Assembly: GCA_020625875.1 (NCBI GenBank)
Contig: JAHLAX010000051.1
Span: forward strand, 1 to 41,582
Source: a bacterium
GTDB taxonomy: Bacteria > Bacillota > Clostridia > Oscillospirales > Acutalibacteraceae
DNA length: 41,582 bases
Reading direction: 5' to 3'
Below, in pieces: positions 8,876 to 17,400 of the stretch. A program made the translations under genes and the position numbers. The notes beneath the pieces were generated by a model. It worked only from the letters and a program-made list of their open reading frames with translations, searched no databases and was not told the DNA's origin. Position 1 is the stretch's first letter. Each line of letters starts with the position of its first letter.

Positions 8876-9967
8876 ATCAAGATAATCCTTAAGCTTCTTG
8901 CTTCTCGACGGATGACGGAGCTTTCTTAACGCCTTCGCCTCAATCTGGCGGATACGCTCACGGGTTACCTTGAACTCCGTGCCTACCTCCTCGAGGGTGC
9001 GGCTCTTGCCGTCCTCTAAGCCGAAGCGAAGTCTGAGTACCTTTGCCTCACGGGGAGTTAAGGTCGAGAGAACCTCCTCGAGCTGCTCTTTTAATAAAGC
9101 GTGGCTCGCCTCGTCCGCTGGAGCGGGAGTGTCGCTGTCGGGGATGAAGTCGCCGAGGTGGCTGTCCTCCTCCTCGCCTATCGGAGTTTCAAGAGAAACA
9201 GGCTCCTGAGCTACGCGGACAATCTCGCGAACCTTCTCAACCGAAATATCGAGCTTTTCGGCAATCTCCTCGGATGAGGGCTCGTGACCTTTTTCGTGGA
9301 GAATCTGAGTGCTGACCTTCTTTACTTTGTTGATTGTCTCAACCATATGAACGGGAATACGGATTGTGCGCGCCTGGTCGGCGATGGCTCTTGTGATAGC
9401 CTGGCGAATCCACCATGTGGCGTATGTAGAGAACTTAAAGCCCTTGGTGTAGTCGAACTTTTCAACCGCTTTAATAAGACCGAGGTTGCCCTCCTGAATC
9501 AAATCGAGGAACTGCATTCCGCGTCCGAGATAGCGCTTGGCGATACTTACAACAAGTCTGAGGTTTGCCTCTGAAAGGCGCTTCTTAGCCTGCAGGTCGC
9601 CCTCGCCGATTTTAATAGCGAGTTCAACCTCCTCCTCGGGAGTGAGCAGGGGCACGCGGCCGATTTCTTTGAGATAAACCTTTACAGGGTCGTCAATCGA
9701 CATTGACTCGGAGTTGTCGGACGCGCCCGACGCCTTTTTCTCCTCCTCGGCGATTTCAGTAATCTCCTCGAAGTCAAGGTTCTCAACATCCTCGATAATC
9801 TCGATGCCGTTCTGCTCAAAGCTGTCGTAGAGCTTTTCGAGCTCCTCGGGCTTGAATTCTATTTCGCCCAGAGCCTCAATGATTTCGTCATTTGTGAGAT
9901 TACCCTTGGATTTGCCGAGGTCCATAAGTTCCTTGACAATCGTCTTTTTATCCTGTATCTGTCCCAT
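8873..9967 (-). CDS. rpoD: Primary (housekeeping) RNA polymerase sigma factor
   Basis: Sigma-70/SigA of 364 residues. An acidic region 1.1 fills the first 85 or so residues. Region 1.2 follows ([20 protein letters not shown]). Region 2 has [20 protein letters not shown] and [20 protein letters not shown], contacting core enzyme and the -10 element. Region 4 carries the helix-turn-helix [20 protein letters not shown] that reads the -35 element. AGGAGG precedes the ATG, and the dnaG stop codon TAG overlaps this ribosome binding site, 13 bases upstream. The dnaG-rpoD order is the classic macromolecular-synthesis operon. The many TTGACA-17-TATAAT promoters in the window fit this factor. Confidence 0.98.
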   Translation of the reverse strand: MGQIQDKKTIVKELMDLGKSKGNLTNDEIIEALGEIEFKPEELEKLYDSFEQNGIEIIEDVENLDFEEITEIAEEEKKASGASDNSESMSIDDPVKVYLKEIGRVPLLTPEEEVELAIKIGEGDLQAKKRLSEANLRLVVSIAKRYLGRGMQFLDLIQEGNLGLIKAVEKFDYTKGFKFSTYATWWIRQAITRAIADQARTIRIPVHMVETINKVKKVSTQILHEKGHEPSSEEIAEKLDISVEKVREIVRVAQEPVSLETPIGEEEDSHLGDFIPDSDTPAPADEASHALLKEQLEEVLSTLTPREAKVLRLRFGLEDGKSRTLEEVGTEFKVTRERIRQIEAKALRKLRHPSRSKKLKDYLD

Positions 9968-9980
9968 TACACATATCCTC

Positions 9981-11744
9981 CTATTTGCGTGAATCCTTCA
10001 AGCGCCTGAGCTCCTCGGCGATATCGTCCATACTGGCGTTCGCCGCGTCGGCTGTTTTGAGCTTGTAGTATTCATCAATAATTACATTTATATTTTCTTC
10101 TGCCGTTTTGTCGTTAGCCATCCGAGCGTAGTCGGAGTTGACTATATGATAAATCTTGGCGGTTTCTTCCTGAGTAAAGTCGCCCGATACCGAGTTGAGC
10201 GGTTCCTGATTGTTTTTAATTCTCTCAGAGAAATATACATACAGCTTTCGGTTGAACTCGGTCTGAAATTTGTCGGCTGAGAGCTTGCTCTCAACATACG
10301 ACAGGCGGTCGGGATTCTTGACCAGATAGGCTAAGAGTCCCTCCTCGGCGGTGGTCACGCGCGGCTTTTTGTAGCGCTCGGTGTTGACCTTGTCGTTCAT
10401 ACCGTTGAGGTTCTGGCGCATATTTCTGAAGTTCTCGCGCCGCTTGTTGTAGTAGTTTTTGCGGCTGACCTTTCTGAGCTGCTGTCTGACAGCGTCGGGG
10501 CTGACCTCGAGCTCCTTGCAGAGCTTAGAGATATACACATCCTGCTCGATTGAGTTGTCGAGCGTAGCGAGGATTTTGACAGCCTCGGTCAGATAACCCA
10601 CGCGCCCCTCGGCTTCTTTGAGGTTATAGCCCGCTCTGAGCTTGTTGAGGCGGTACTCAATATCGTTGCCGCTGCCCTCGATGACATTCTTAAAAGCGTC
10701 GTGGGCGTTCTCGCCCTTGTTCCTGAGGAACTCGTCGGGGTCCTTGCCCTGAGGGATTTTTATGACCTTGATGTTGAGCCCCGCGCCTCTGAGGATATTA
10801 ATCGCCCTAGCGGTAGCCTTCTGCCCCGCCTCGTCCGAGTCGTAACAGATTATGACCTCGTCGGCGTAGCGCTTCATCAAAAGCGCCTGCTCCTGAGTGA
10901 GCGCCGTGCCAAGTGTGGCGACAGCGTTTGGGAAGCCCGCCTGATTGACGGCGATTACGTCCATATAACCCTCGCACAAAATCAGCTCGCGCGAGTTTGA
11001 GTTCTTGGCGTTATTGAGCGAAAAGAGGTTCGCGCTCTTTTTGAACACGGGAGTATCCGAGGTGTTGAGGTACTTGGGCTTTTCGTTGGTCATAATACGA
11101 CCGCCGAAGGCTATGACGTTGCCTCTTAAATCTATAATCGGGAACATTACGCGGTCGTTGAATCGGTCTGAAATGTTGCCGTTTTTGTTCTGATAAGCTA
11201 AGTTCGCGGTGACAATCTCGGAATTTTTAAATCCCAGCGATTTAAGATGACCGCACAAAGAGTAGCGGTTTGAATCGGCAAAGCCGAGACCGAAGCGCCT
11301 GATAGTTTTTTCAGTCAGAGCTCGTCCGCGAAAATACTCGAGCCCTTCCCTGCCGACTTCGGAATACAGGTTTTTATAGAAAAACCTCGCCGCCTCGCGG
11401 TTAGCCTCATAGACGCGCTTTCTTAGATTTGAAAGGCTGTCGTCGAAGGTGTCCTCGGGCATATTCATACCCGCGCGCTGAGCCAGAAACTTGACCGCGT
11501 CGATATAGTCGAGGTTCTCGATTTTCATAATAAAAGTGATTACGTCGCCGCCCACTCCGCAGCCGAAGCAATAGAACGAGCCGTTCTCGGGGTAGATGTT
11601 GAAGGACGGGGTTTTTTCGCCGTGGAACGGACACAAGCCAACCATATTACGCCCGCGGCGGTTGAGACTAACGTACGACGACGCGACATCGGTCATATCG
11701 TTGCGGTCCTTGAGCTCCTGAATAAAGCCTTCAGGTAACGGCAT
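9981..11744 (-). CDS. dnaG: DNA primase
   Basis: Makes RNA primers for chromosome replication. I choose ATG 11744 ([17 protein letters not shown], 587 residues), because AAGGAGGT lies 6 bases upstream and the longer reading frame has no homologous look. The N-terminal zinc domain has [11 protein letters not shown] and CFGCG. The Toprim core has [16 protein letters not shown] and [13 protein letters not shown], with metal-binding Glu and Asp residues. The C-terminal third is a helical DnaB-interacting region. The gene is followed by rpoD at 13 bases. Its immediate upstream sequence is not a normal leader: a MITE-like element begins 5 bases beyond the ribosome binding site. Confidence 0.97.
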   Translation of the reverse strand: MPLPEGFIQELKDRNDMTDVASSYVSLNRRGRNMVGLCPFHGEKTPSFNIYPENGSFYCFGCGVGGDVITFIMKIENLDYIDAVKFLAQRAGMNMPEDTFDDSLSNLRKRVYEANREAARFFYKNLYSEVGREGLEYFRGRALTEKTIRRFGLGFADSNRYSLCGHLKSLGFKNSEIVTANLAYQNKNGNISDRFNDRVMFPIIDLRGNVIAFGGRIMTNEKPKYLNTSDTPVFKKSANLFSLNNAKNSNSRELILCEGYMDVIAVNQAGFPNAVATLGTALTQEQALLMKRYADEVIICYDSDEAGQKATARAINILRGAGLNIKVIKIPQGKDPDEFLRNKGENAHDAFKNVIEGSGNDIEYRLNKLRAGYNLKEAEGRVGYLTEAVKILATLDNSIEQDVYISKLCKELEVSPDAVRQQLRKVSRKNYYNKRRENFRNMRQNLNGMNDKVNTERYKKPRVTTAEEGLLAYLVKNPDRLSYVESKLSADKFQTEFNRKLYVYFSERIKNNQEPLNSVSGDFTQEETAKIYHIVNSDYARMANDKTAEENINVIIDEYYKLKTADAANASMDDIAEELRRLKDSRK

Positions 11745-11763
11745 ATCCCCACCTCCTTCTTTG

Positions 11764-11930
11764 TGTCCCTTTTTAAAGGGACCTAAATTGCTAAATGCGC
11801 AGCATTTCAATTTAGAGGGATTGTCCAGCGCAGCGGTCCTCCTAATGAACGTTCATAAAGAGGATAGATAATCCCCGCAAATTGGCTCACGTTGTTCGCA
11901 ACAATTTGCACCCCTTTAAAAAGGGGGACA
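11764..11930. repeat. MITE-like element, copy B, abutting the dnaG ribosome binding site
   Basis: It begins TGTCCCTTTTTAAAGGGACC and ends CCCCTTTAAAAAGGGGGACA. It keeps the CTAAATTG...CAATTTAG hairpin and the GGGATT/AATCCC pairing. Its variable hairpin is GCAAATTG (11877-11884) with CAATTTGC (11902-11909). The element fills most of the 235-bp gap between yigZ and dnaG, so dnaG is either transcribed through it or from a promoter beyond it. I could not find a convincing promoter in 11931-11980. Confidence 0.85.
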
Positions 11931-11979
11931 TATCACTATTTATATATACGACAAAAAGATTAAAAATCCTTAAAAAAAC

Positions 11980-12603
11980 TCAAATTTCATAGTATTTTTC
12001 ACTTTTTACTTCGATATTGACTTCTCCCGCGGTGGCGTCGGCGAATTCTTTTCGCAGAGAATCAACCAAATCAGCGGGAATATGAAAGCTCAATAAAACA
12101 TTGTCGGCGAAGTCGCAGTTGTCGACAATTCCGCCCTTGTCCATAATCAGGGTGTTGAGCTTGCCGTACTGATTATAGCTGCAGCTGAGCTCACACTCGG
12201 CGCAAAGGCTCATATTGACTATACCCGCCGCCTCGAGCCCGAGCTTAGCCGCGGCTGAATAAGCGCGGACAAGCCCGCCCGTACCGAGCAGCACGCCGCC
12301 GAAATAGCGCGTGACGACTATCACGACGTCAACTATGCCGCTCTTGCGGATAACGTCCAGCACAGGCACGCCAGCTGTGCCCGAGGGCTCGCCATCGTCG
12401 CTGTAGCGCATAACCTGACCTTCTCTGAGGCTGTAGGCGTAGACATTGTGGCGCGCGTCCCAATGCTCTTTTTTTATTTTGTTGATAAACTCTACGGCTT
12501 CCTCTTCGGTTGTGACGGGCTTGCAGTAGCCGATAAAGCGCGAGCGCTTTTCGACAAGCTCATCGTGAGAGAAGCTTTTGACGGTTTTGTAGGAATTGTT
12601 CAT
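11980..12603 (-). CDS. YigZ/IMPACT family protein
   Basis: 207 residues from ATG 12603 (MNNSYKTVKSF), with AGGTGA 6 bases upstream; a GTG three codons earlier overlaps that site. The UPF0029 N-terminal domain shows KRSRFIGYCKPV, HWDARHNVYAYSLREGQVMR, YSDDGEPSGTAGVPVLD and VVTRYFGGVLLGTGGLVRAY, the hallmark motifs of YigZ/YvyE. A ferredoxin-like C-terminal half follows. The eukaryotic relative IMPACT regulates Gcn2; the bacterial role is not settled, though nucleic-acid or ribosome contact has been proposed. It lies upstream of dnaG on the same strand, separated by repeat element B. Confidence 0.92.
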   Translation of the reverse strand: MNNSYKTVKSFSHDELVEKRSRFIGYCKPVTTEEEAVEFINKIKKEHWDARHNVYAYSLREGQVMRYSDDGEPSGTAGVPVLDVIRKSGIVDVVIVVTRYFGGVLLGTGGLVRAYSAAAKLGLEAAGIVNMSLCAECELSCSYNQYGKLNTLIMDKGGIVDNCDFADNVLLSFHIPADLVDSLRKEFADATAGEVNIEVKSEKYYEI

Positions 12604-12619
12604 AAATATCACCTATAAG

Positions 12620-12686
12620 GGTTAGCGAAAGAGGAAACATAATCCCCCGAAATCAATAGATTTCGACCCCTTTAAAAAGGGGTACA
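12620..12686. repeat. MITE-like element, copy D (right half only)
   Basis: Matches the right part of the family: GGTTAGCG, GAGGAAACATAATCCCC, then the hairpin CGAAATC-aata-GATTTCG (12648-12665) and the end GACCCCTTTAAAAAGGGG-TACA. The left half is missing. It sits within about 20 bp of the yigZ start codon, between yigZ and rpmE. Confidence 0.8.
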
Positions 12687-12704
12687 ATATTGTTAATAAA
12701 ATAG

Positions 12705-12730
12705 GAAAAAAGGGCGACAACAGTCGCCCT
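12705..12730 (-). terminator. Terminator of rpmE
   Basis: AGGGCGAC (12711-12718) and GTCGCCCT (12723-12730) form an 8-bp stem with a 4-base loop. On the minus strand a run of T follows. It lies 16 bp past the rpmE stop. Confidence 0.85.
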
Positions 12731-12746
12731 AAAAATTCTCAATAAA

Positions 12747-12947
12747 TTAATCGATATTGAAACGCTTTTTGAATCTGTCTACACGTCCGCCTGTATCAAC
12801 TAACTTCTGCTTACCGGTAAAGAAAGGATGACATTTTGAACAAACTTCAACACGGATATCCTTTTCGGTTGAACCGGTCTCGATCACATTACCGCAGTGG
12901 CATGTAATTGTTGTCTGATAGTAATTGGGATGGATTCCACTTTTCAT
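12747..12947 (-). CDS. rpmE: 50S ribosomal protein L31 (zinc-binding form)
   Basis: Small large-subunit protein of 66 residues, starting at ATG 12947 (MKSGIHPNY) with GAGGTGA upstream. The longer frame adds seven residues without its own binding site. Cysteines in CHC ([12 protein letters not shown]) and CSKC ([16 protein letters not shown]) make the four-cysteine zinc site of the C+ type, which in Bacillus is replaced by a cysteine-free paralogue under zinc starvation. The end VDRFKKRFN is typical. It has its own promoter and terminator, so it is a single-gene unit. Confidence 0.97.
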   Translation of the reverse strand: MKSGIHPNYYQTTITCHCGNVIETGSTEKDIRVEVCSKCHPFFTGKQKLVDTGGRVDRFKKRFNID

Positions 12948-12989
12948 TTTATTCACCTCATTCGGCATAAATTCATTCGTAACATTGTG

Positions 12990-13018
12990 ATTATACTATA
13001 TCTTTTTACAAAATGCAA
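12990..13018 (-). promoter_or_regulatory. Sigma-A promoter of rpmE
   Basis: Minus strand TTGCAT (13013-13018), a 17-bp spacer and TATAAT (12990-12995), about 43 bp upstream of the rpmE start. Confidence 0.8.
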
Positions 13019-13034
13019 GTGTTTTTTTCATTTT

Positions 13035-13808
13035 TTATCTGGAATTTATATACACTACGTACTCATTGAGTGATTTATTGAGGCTCCGCATCATCTCAGC
13101 GTTGTCAATTCCAACGTATCTGTACGCCTTGGGATTGGCGTTCATCGAGGTCTCGTCAGTCTTATCGGCGGGGTAACGCTCAATAAAGCCGTATTTGAAG
13201 CTGTTGCTCCTCAGCCAGATTGACGCGTCCGAGCCGCTGAACTTTCCGTTCGTCTTAAAGGTGACAAGCAAGCCTGTCTGAGCCTCGCTGTTGCCCGCCT
13301 GGGGCGTGATTGCCTCGGTCTTTGCCTGAGCTCTGACCTCAGTTAGGCTGCTGTTTTTGAGCTTTGCCTTAAAAGCTTTATTATAGAGCCTCGCCTGTTC
13401 TTCGTACGATATATAGGCGCTTTCTACGCTGAGATTAACTCCGCTTTTATCGGCGTCGGCTAAAAGCTTGTTGAGCTGTTCGTCGGCGAGCACCGACACG
13501 CTGTAGCCGTCGTACTCCTTAAGCTCGGGCACAAAGCTCTTTTCGAGCGGATTGGTTTTGTTGACAACTCTTAACAGTTCGTCGTCGCCCGATTCTTCGG
13601 CGGCGGTTGAGCTCGCCGCGGATTCACGCTTGGCGTCGCCCGAAAAGTACAGCCGCGACACCAGAACGACTCCTCCCGCTATGACCGCGACAATGAGCAG
13701 AGCGACAATAATCTTTATCGCCTTGAGCCCTCTCGCGGGTTTTTCGAGACTTATCTCAAACGTCCTTTCAATTGAGTTTTCGTAGCGTTTTTTGCCCGCA
13801 CGCTTCAA
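13035..13808 (-). CDS. VanY/M15-fold membrane protein lacking the zinc ligands (probable pseudoenzyme)
   Basis: The fold signature is that of D-Ala-D-Ala carboxypeptidase VanY: VVNKTNPLEKSFVPEL, SAYISYEEQARLYNKAF, WLRSNSFKYGFIERYP and YRYVG. It is 257 residues, with one N-terminal membrane helix (about 30-52) and the rest outside. Every catalytic position I can place is changed. The family motif SxHxxGxAxD reads SEAQTGLLVT (174-183), replacing His with A176 and Asp with T183. The ExWH motif reads NPKA (225-228). The Arg of SAYRSY is I133. Peptidase activity is therefore unlikely; binding to peptidoglycan stems is possible. The start is TTG 13808, directly after the thrS stop, with AAGGAG 9 bases upstream inside thrS, so translation is coupled to thrS. 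The frame is intact, so it is not simply decaying. Confidence 0.8.
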   Translation of the reverse strand: MKRAGKKRYENSIERTFEISLEKPARGLKAIKIIVALLIVAVIAGGVVLVSRLYFSGDAKRESAASSTAAEESGDDELLRVVNKTNPLEKSFVPELKEYDGYSVSVLADEQLNKLLADADKSGVNLSVESAYISYEEQARLYNKAFKAKLKNSSLTEVRAQAKTEAITPQAGNSEAQTGLLVTFKTNGKFSGSDASIWLRSNSFKYGFIERYPADKTDETSMNANPKAYRYVGIDNAEMMRSLNKSLNEYVVYINSR

Positions 13809-15752
13809 TTATTTTATCTCCTTGGAGTCAATTTCCTTAACAGCCATCGCTATAAAGTCAGCAAGCGTCATTGAGCCGAGGTCGCCCTCCTTGCGGTGAC
13901 GTACCGATACGGCGTTGTTCTCGATGTCCTTGTCGCCTACTACGAACATATAGGGAACCTTCTCTAACTGAGCCTCACGGATTTTATAGCCGATTTTCTC
14001 TGAGCGGTCGTCGATTTCAACGCGCATACCGTTCTTCTCAAGCTCAGCCTTAACGGCGTAAGCGTAGTCGAGGTGACGGTCGGCGATGGGCAGAATCTTG
14101 ACCTGAGTGGGAGCGAGCCACATCGGGAACGCGCCCGCGTACTTCTCAATAAGCAGAGCGAGCGTGCGCTCGTAGCAGCCTATGGATGTGCGGTGGATGA
14201 TGTAGGGGTTCTTCTTTTTGCCGTCCTTATCGACGTATTCCATACCGAATTTTTCAGCGATAAAGCCGTCAATCTGGATTGTAATCAGAGTGTCTTCCTT
14301 GCCGTAAACGTTCTTAATCTGAATATCGAGCTTGGGGCCGTAGAACGCGGCTTCGCCAACGCCGATTTCGTAGGGAATCTCGAGATGCTCGAGAATACGC
14401 CCCATCATACCCTGAACGGAGTTCCACTCCTCCTCTGTTCCGATGAATTTTTCGCGGTCGTTCGGGTCCCACTGAGAGAAGCGGTAGCTTACGTCATCGT
14501 ACAAGCCAACTGTTTTGAGCATAAATACAGCGAGCTCCAGGCAGCTTCTGAACTCGTCCTCAAGCTGCTCGGGAGTACACATAAGGTGTCCCTCGGATAT
14601 TGTGAACTGGCGCACACGGATAAGACCGTGCATCTCGCCCGACGCTTCGTTACGGAACAATGTTGAAGTCTCGTTATATCTGAGCGGCAAGTCACGGTAG
14701 GAGCGCTGACGGTTTAGATACGCCTGATACTGGAACGGGCAGGTCATCGGGCGCAGAGCCAAAACCTCGTCGTCCTTTTCCTCGTCACCGAGTACGAACA
14801 TACCGTCCTTATAGTGTCCCCAGTGGCCGCTGATTTTATACAAATCGGACTTAGCCATATACGGAGTTTTGGTGAGCAGCCAGCCGCGCTTCTGCTCCTC
14901 GTCCTCAACGAAACGCTGAAGAAGCTGAATGATGCGCGCGCCCTTGGGCAGCATAATCGGGAGTCCCTGACCGATATAATCAACAGTGGTGAAAAGCTCG
15001 AGCTCACGACCGAGCTTGTTGTGGTCGCGCTTTTTGGCTTCTTCCATCATAGTGAGGTGCTCCTCGAGCATCGAAGCCTTGGGGAACGCCACGCCGTAAA
15101 CACGGCAGAGCTGAGCGTTCTTGGCGTCGCCGCGCCAGTAAGCGCCCGTGCAGTTTGTGAGGGCGATAGCCTTAACCGAGCTTACGTCCATAAGGTGAGG
15201 ACCGGCGCACAAGTCGGTGAAGTCATCCTGCTTATAGAAGCTTATCTTCTCGCCCTTGTCGGTGTGCTCCTTGCAGAGCTCAACCTTGTAGGGCTCGTTC
15301 ATATCCTCGAGCAGTTTGACCGCTTCGTCGGGGTCAAGCTCGAATCTTTCGATAGAGATTTTTGATTTTACAATCTTCTTCATCTCGGCTGTAATCTTGT
15401 CTAAATCCTCGCGTGAGAAGGGCTTTTCAACATCAAAGTCATAGTAAAAGCCGTTGTCGACAGCGGGACCGATAGCGCACTTTGCGTTCGGATAGAGGCG
15501 CTTGACAGCCTGAGCGAGAATATGGGAGGCGGTGTGCCAGAACGCCTTTTTGCCGTTTACATCGTCAAAGGTCAGAAGCTCAACCTTGCAGTCCTTTGTA
15601 ATCGGTGTTCTGAGGTCAAATACCTCGCCGTCAATTTTGGCGGCGCATACGGACTTATACAAGCCCATTCCGATTGATTTCGCGATTTCGGCGGGTGTAA
15701 TATTGTCCTCGTACTGATTGACAACTCCGCCTTTAAGCTCTACATTCAACAT
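13809..15752 (-). CDS. thrS: Threonyl-tRNA synthetase
   Basis: Charges tRNA-Thr. I start at ATG 15752 (MLNVELKGG), giving 647 residues; AAAGGAG lies about 9 bases upstream. The longer frame only translates the leader and a dispersed repeat. Domains in order: TGS (about 1-62), the second additional domain with HTASHILAQAVKRLYP, the class II core with motif 2 FRNEASGEMHGLIRVRQF, zinc-site Cys in RPMTCPFQYQ, motif 3 in HRTSIGCYERTLALLIEKY, and an anticodon-binding domain from about 545. A T-box leader in front controls it. The VanY-like gene follows with no gap. Confidence 0.98.
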   Translation of the reverse strand: MLNVELKGGVVNQYEDNITPAEIAKSIGMGLYKSVCAAKIDGEVFDLRTPITKDCKVELLTFDDVNGKKAFWHTASHILAQAVKRLYPNAKCAIGPAVDNGFYYDFDVEKPFSREDLDKITAEMKKIVKSKISIERFELDPDEAVKLLEDMNEPYKVELCKEHTDKGEKISFYKQDDFTDLCAGPHLMDVSSVKAIALTNCTGAYWRGDAKNAQLCRVYGVAFPKASMLEEHLTMMEEAKKRDHNKLGRELELFTTVDYIGQGLPIMLPKGARIIQLLQRFVEDEEQKRGWLLTKTPYMAKSDLYKISGHWGHYKDGMFVLGDEEKDDEVLALRPMTCPFQYQAYLNRQRSYRDLPLRYNETSTLFRNEASGEMHGLIRVRQFTISEGHLMCTPEQLEDEFRSCLELAVFMLKTVGLYDDVSYRFSQWDPNDREKFIGTEEEWNSVQGMMGRILEHLEIPYEIGVGEAAFYGPKLDIQIKNVYGKEDTLITIQIDGFIAEKFGMEYVDKDGKKKNPYIIHRTSIGCYERTLALLIEKYAGAFPMWLAPTQVKILPIADRHLDYAYAVKAELEKNGMRVEIDDRSEKIGYKIREAQLEKVPYMFVVGDKDIENNAVSVRHRKEGDLGSMTLADFIAMAVKEIDSKEIK

Positions 15753-15780
15753 AATTGTTACTCCTTTATATTTTTTTACA

Positions 15781-15807
15781 GATTCTTCGCTAACGCTCAG
15801 AATGACA
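15781..15807. repeat. Fragment of a dispersed repeat (GAATGACA family) inside the thrS leader
   Basis: GATTCTTCGCTAACGCTCAG followed by AATGACA. It matches, with few differences, the arms of the inverted repeat at 21802-21881. It lies between the T-box terminator and the thrS ribosome binding site. Confidence 0.75.
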
Positions 15808-15817
15808 CTGAGCTGTA

Positions 15818-16034
15818 AACAAAAACCGCCGTGACATCCATAGGACATCAGGGCGGTTGAATAATCAAACGCGGTTCCACCTGAATTGAAACTCATTGAC
15901 GTTTATATCGGAACTACCCGCCGCGCCATTTCCTGCGCGGAGCTCAGAAGCGGTAACAAAACGACTCTTTGTATGCTCGCACCATCCGCATACTCTCTGA
16001 AAAAGCGTTACGTTATGTCATATCTTCGTCAAAG
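15818..16034 (-). promoter_or_regulatory. Threonine T-box leader (tRNA-sensing riboswitch) of thrS
   Basis: On the minus strand the leader has a distal stem I signature: CAGAGAG, stem TATGC/GCATA and GGATGGTGCGA. A specifier region TTGTTACCGCTTCTGAG follows, in which ACC (15952-15954) is a threonine codon. The T-box sequence AGGTGGAACCGCG is at 15870-15882. A terminator ACCGCC...GGCGGT with a U-run lies at 15820-15857. Uncharged tRNA-Thr would pair with the specifier and the T-box to prevent termination. This is established T-box logic; codon and gene agree. Confidence 0.93.
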
Positions 16035-16041
16035 CATTATT

Positions 16042-16070
16042 ATACTATCACTGAAAAAGAAAAATGTCAA
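16042..16070 (-). promoter_or_regulatory. Promoter of thrS T-box transcript
   Basis: TTGACA (16065-16070, minus strand) with TAGTAT 17 bp downstream; TATAAT overlaps it at a longer 20-bp spacing (16039-16044). It begins 7 bp before the stop of the membrane protein gene. Confidence 0.65.
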
Positions 16071-16076
16071 CAGATT

Positions 16077-17297
16077 TTAGCTGTTAATATCATCAAGCAA
16101 CTTATTAATTTTTGCCATTTGTTCATCGTCGTACTCAGTCTCCTCCTCGTTAACGAGAGAGGTAACGTTCTGAGTTTTCTGACCGACAACCTTACCTTCA
16201 AAGTCATCAACAACGCTGCTGTCAACATAGATTATGTCGTCGTCTTCTTCGCTGGCGGGCTCGGGAGGAGCGACCAAATCATCCTGATCGCTTTTGCCGC
16301 CGTAACCGCCGTAGTCGTAATCGTAGTCGTAATCCGAAGTATAATGCTTATCCTTTTCGGTTACATAAACCTCAGATTCCTCAGAGGCGCTTGTGTAGTC
16401 ATAGTCGTAATCGCCTGTCTGCTCCTCGGGAGCGGCTACAAAGTTATCCTGGTGAGCACCGTATACGCGCTGTTCCTCGTCAAAGTCGTCGAGGTCGAAT
16501 TTAATCATCTGCTCGCTTTTGGTTCTTGAAAGCTTCGTAATCTCACGGGTAAAGAACAAAACGTAAAGTCCGAGAGCGGTGATTGCAAAGGTAAATACAT
16601 TCTCCGAATAATCAAGACCGTTCTGAATGATGCCCGATATGGTATAGACGCCTATGCAGATTCCAAGAGAAGCCATCGGCAGACCGTAGAGATACATGGA
16701 CTTGACGGGATTTCGTCCGTCAATCGTAGCTATAATCATAGATAGCTTAAACAGAACAATCATACCGAACGCCAGAGCGAAGAGCTTGAACTCGTCAACG
16801 TCAGCCACCGATACCTTGCGGTTTTCGAGGAATTCATTAACCAGCACAAGACCTGTCCACACAGGCATAACCAAAAACAACGCGCCCATTCGCGGAAGGA
16901 AGTTGCGTCCCTGTAAATGAGCAAGAGAAATAACGACGAGGCATATCGCCGTAACCATACCCAGAATAGCGAGCGCGAAGGTCATAGCGTCGAGCTGTTT
17001 GTTTTGAACGTCAAGAATAACGGTGAGCGCGGACTTAGAGGTTATCATAGCCGCCGCCAGAAGCGCGAATACCGCCGCGGGAATGTTGCGGGCCAGCAAA
17101 TACGCGGGCGAGGTTTCGCGGTCGGACGCTACAAAGAAGATGTTGATAACAAAGCTAAGCAGTATCACGCCGAGCGCGCTGTATGAAAGAGTTTTGGACG
17201 GTATCGAAGGAATAAGATTAAAAGCCTCAATCACCTTTAGCGCAACCGCGATAATGGTAGCGGGGACAAACGTTGCCCAACAAAGTTTTGATTTCAT
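16077..17297 (-). CDS. Polytopic membrane protein with acidic cytoplasmic tail, function unknown
   Basis: 406 residues that I do not recognise as a named family. The first 240 residues or so contain about eight hydrophobic helices, e.g. FVPATIIAVALKVIEAF, LLARNIPAAVFALLAAAMI and VFTFAITALGLYVLFF. The last 150 residues are soluble, strongly acidic and repetitive: several YDYDYD and DYDYG runs, GGYGGKSDQDD and EEDDDIIYVDSSVVDDFEG. The start has AAAGGATAG upstream and its own consensus promoter. It is upstream of thrS on the same strand but separated from it by the thrS promoter. The tail could bind partners or metal; that is inference. Confidence 0.85.
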   Translation of the reverse strand: MKSKLCWATFVPATIIAVALKVIEAFNLIPSIPSKTLSYSALGVILLSFVINIFFVASDRETSPAYLLARNIPAAVFALLAAAMITSKSALTVILDVQNKQLDAMTFALAILGMVTAICLVVISLAHLQGRNFLPRMGALFLVMPVWTGLVLVNEFLENRKVSVADVDEFKLFALAFGMIVLFKLSMIIATIDGRNPVKSMYLYGLPMASLGICIGVYTISGIIQNGLDYSENVFTFAITALGLYVLFFTREITKLSRTKSEQMIKFDLDDFDEEQRVYGAHQDNFVAAPEEQTGDYDYDYTSASEESEVYVTEKDKHYTSDYDYDYDYGGYGGKSDQDDLVAPPEPASEEDDDIIYVDSSVVDDFEGKVVGQKTQNVTSLVNEEETEYDDEQMAKINKLLDDINS

Positions 17298-17344
17298 ATA
17301 ACTATCCTTTCAAAGGTAATATATAGTAACGTTAAACATATAAT

Positions 17345-17373
17345 ATTTTAAGACAAACCGTACGGGATGTCAA
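17345..17373 (-). promoter_or_regulatory. Sigma-A promoter of the 8-TM protein gene
   Basis: Minus strand TTGACA (17368-17373), a 17-bp spacer, then TAAAAT (17345-17350), 48 bp upstream of the start. Confidence 0.8.
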
Positions 17374-17400
17374 GAAATAAAAGTCAAAAAGAGGGAAAAT

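Noticed and set aside
14073..15365. Two long plus-strand frames across thrS
   Set aside because: Antisense to threonyl-tRNA synthetase, whose motifs are unambiguous.
15753..15896. 48-residue N-terminal extension of ThrRS
   Set aside because: It would translate the T-box terminator and a dispersed repeat; the strong ribosome site points to ATG 15752.
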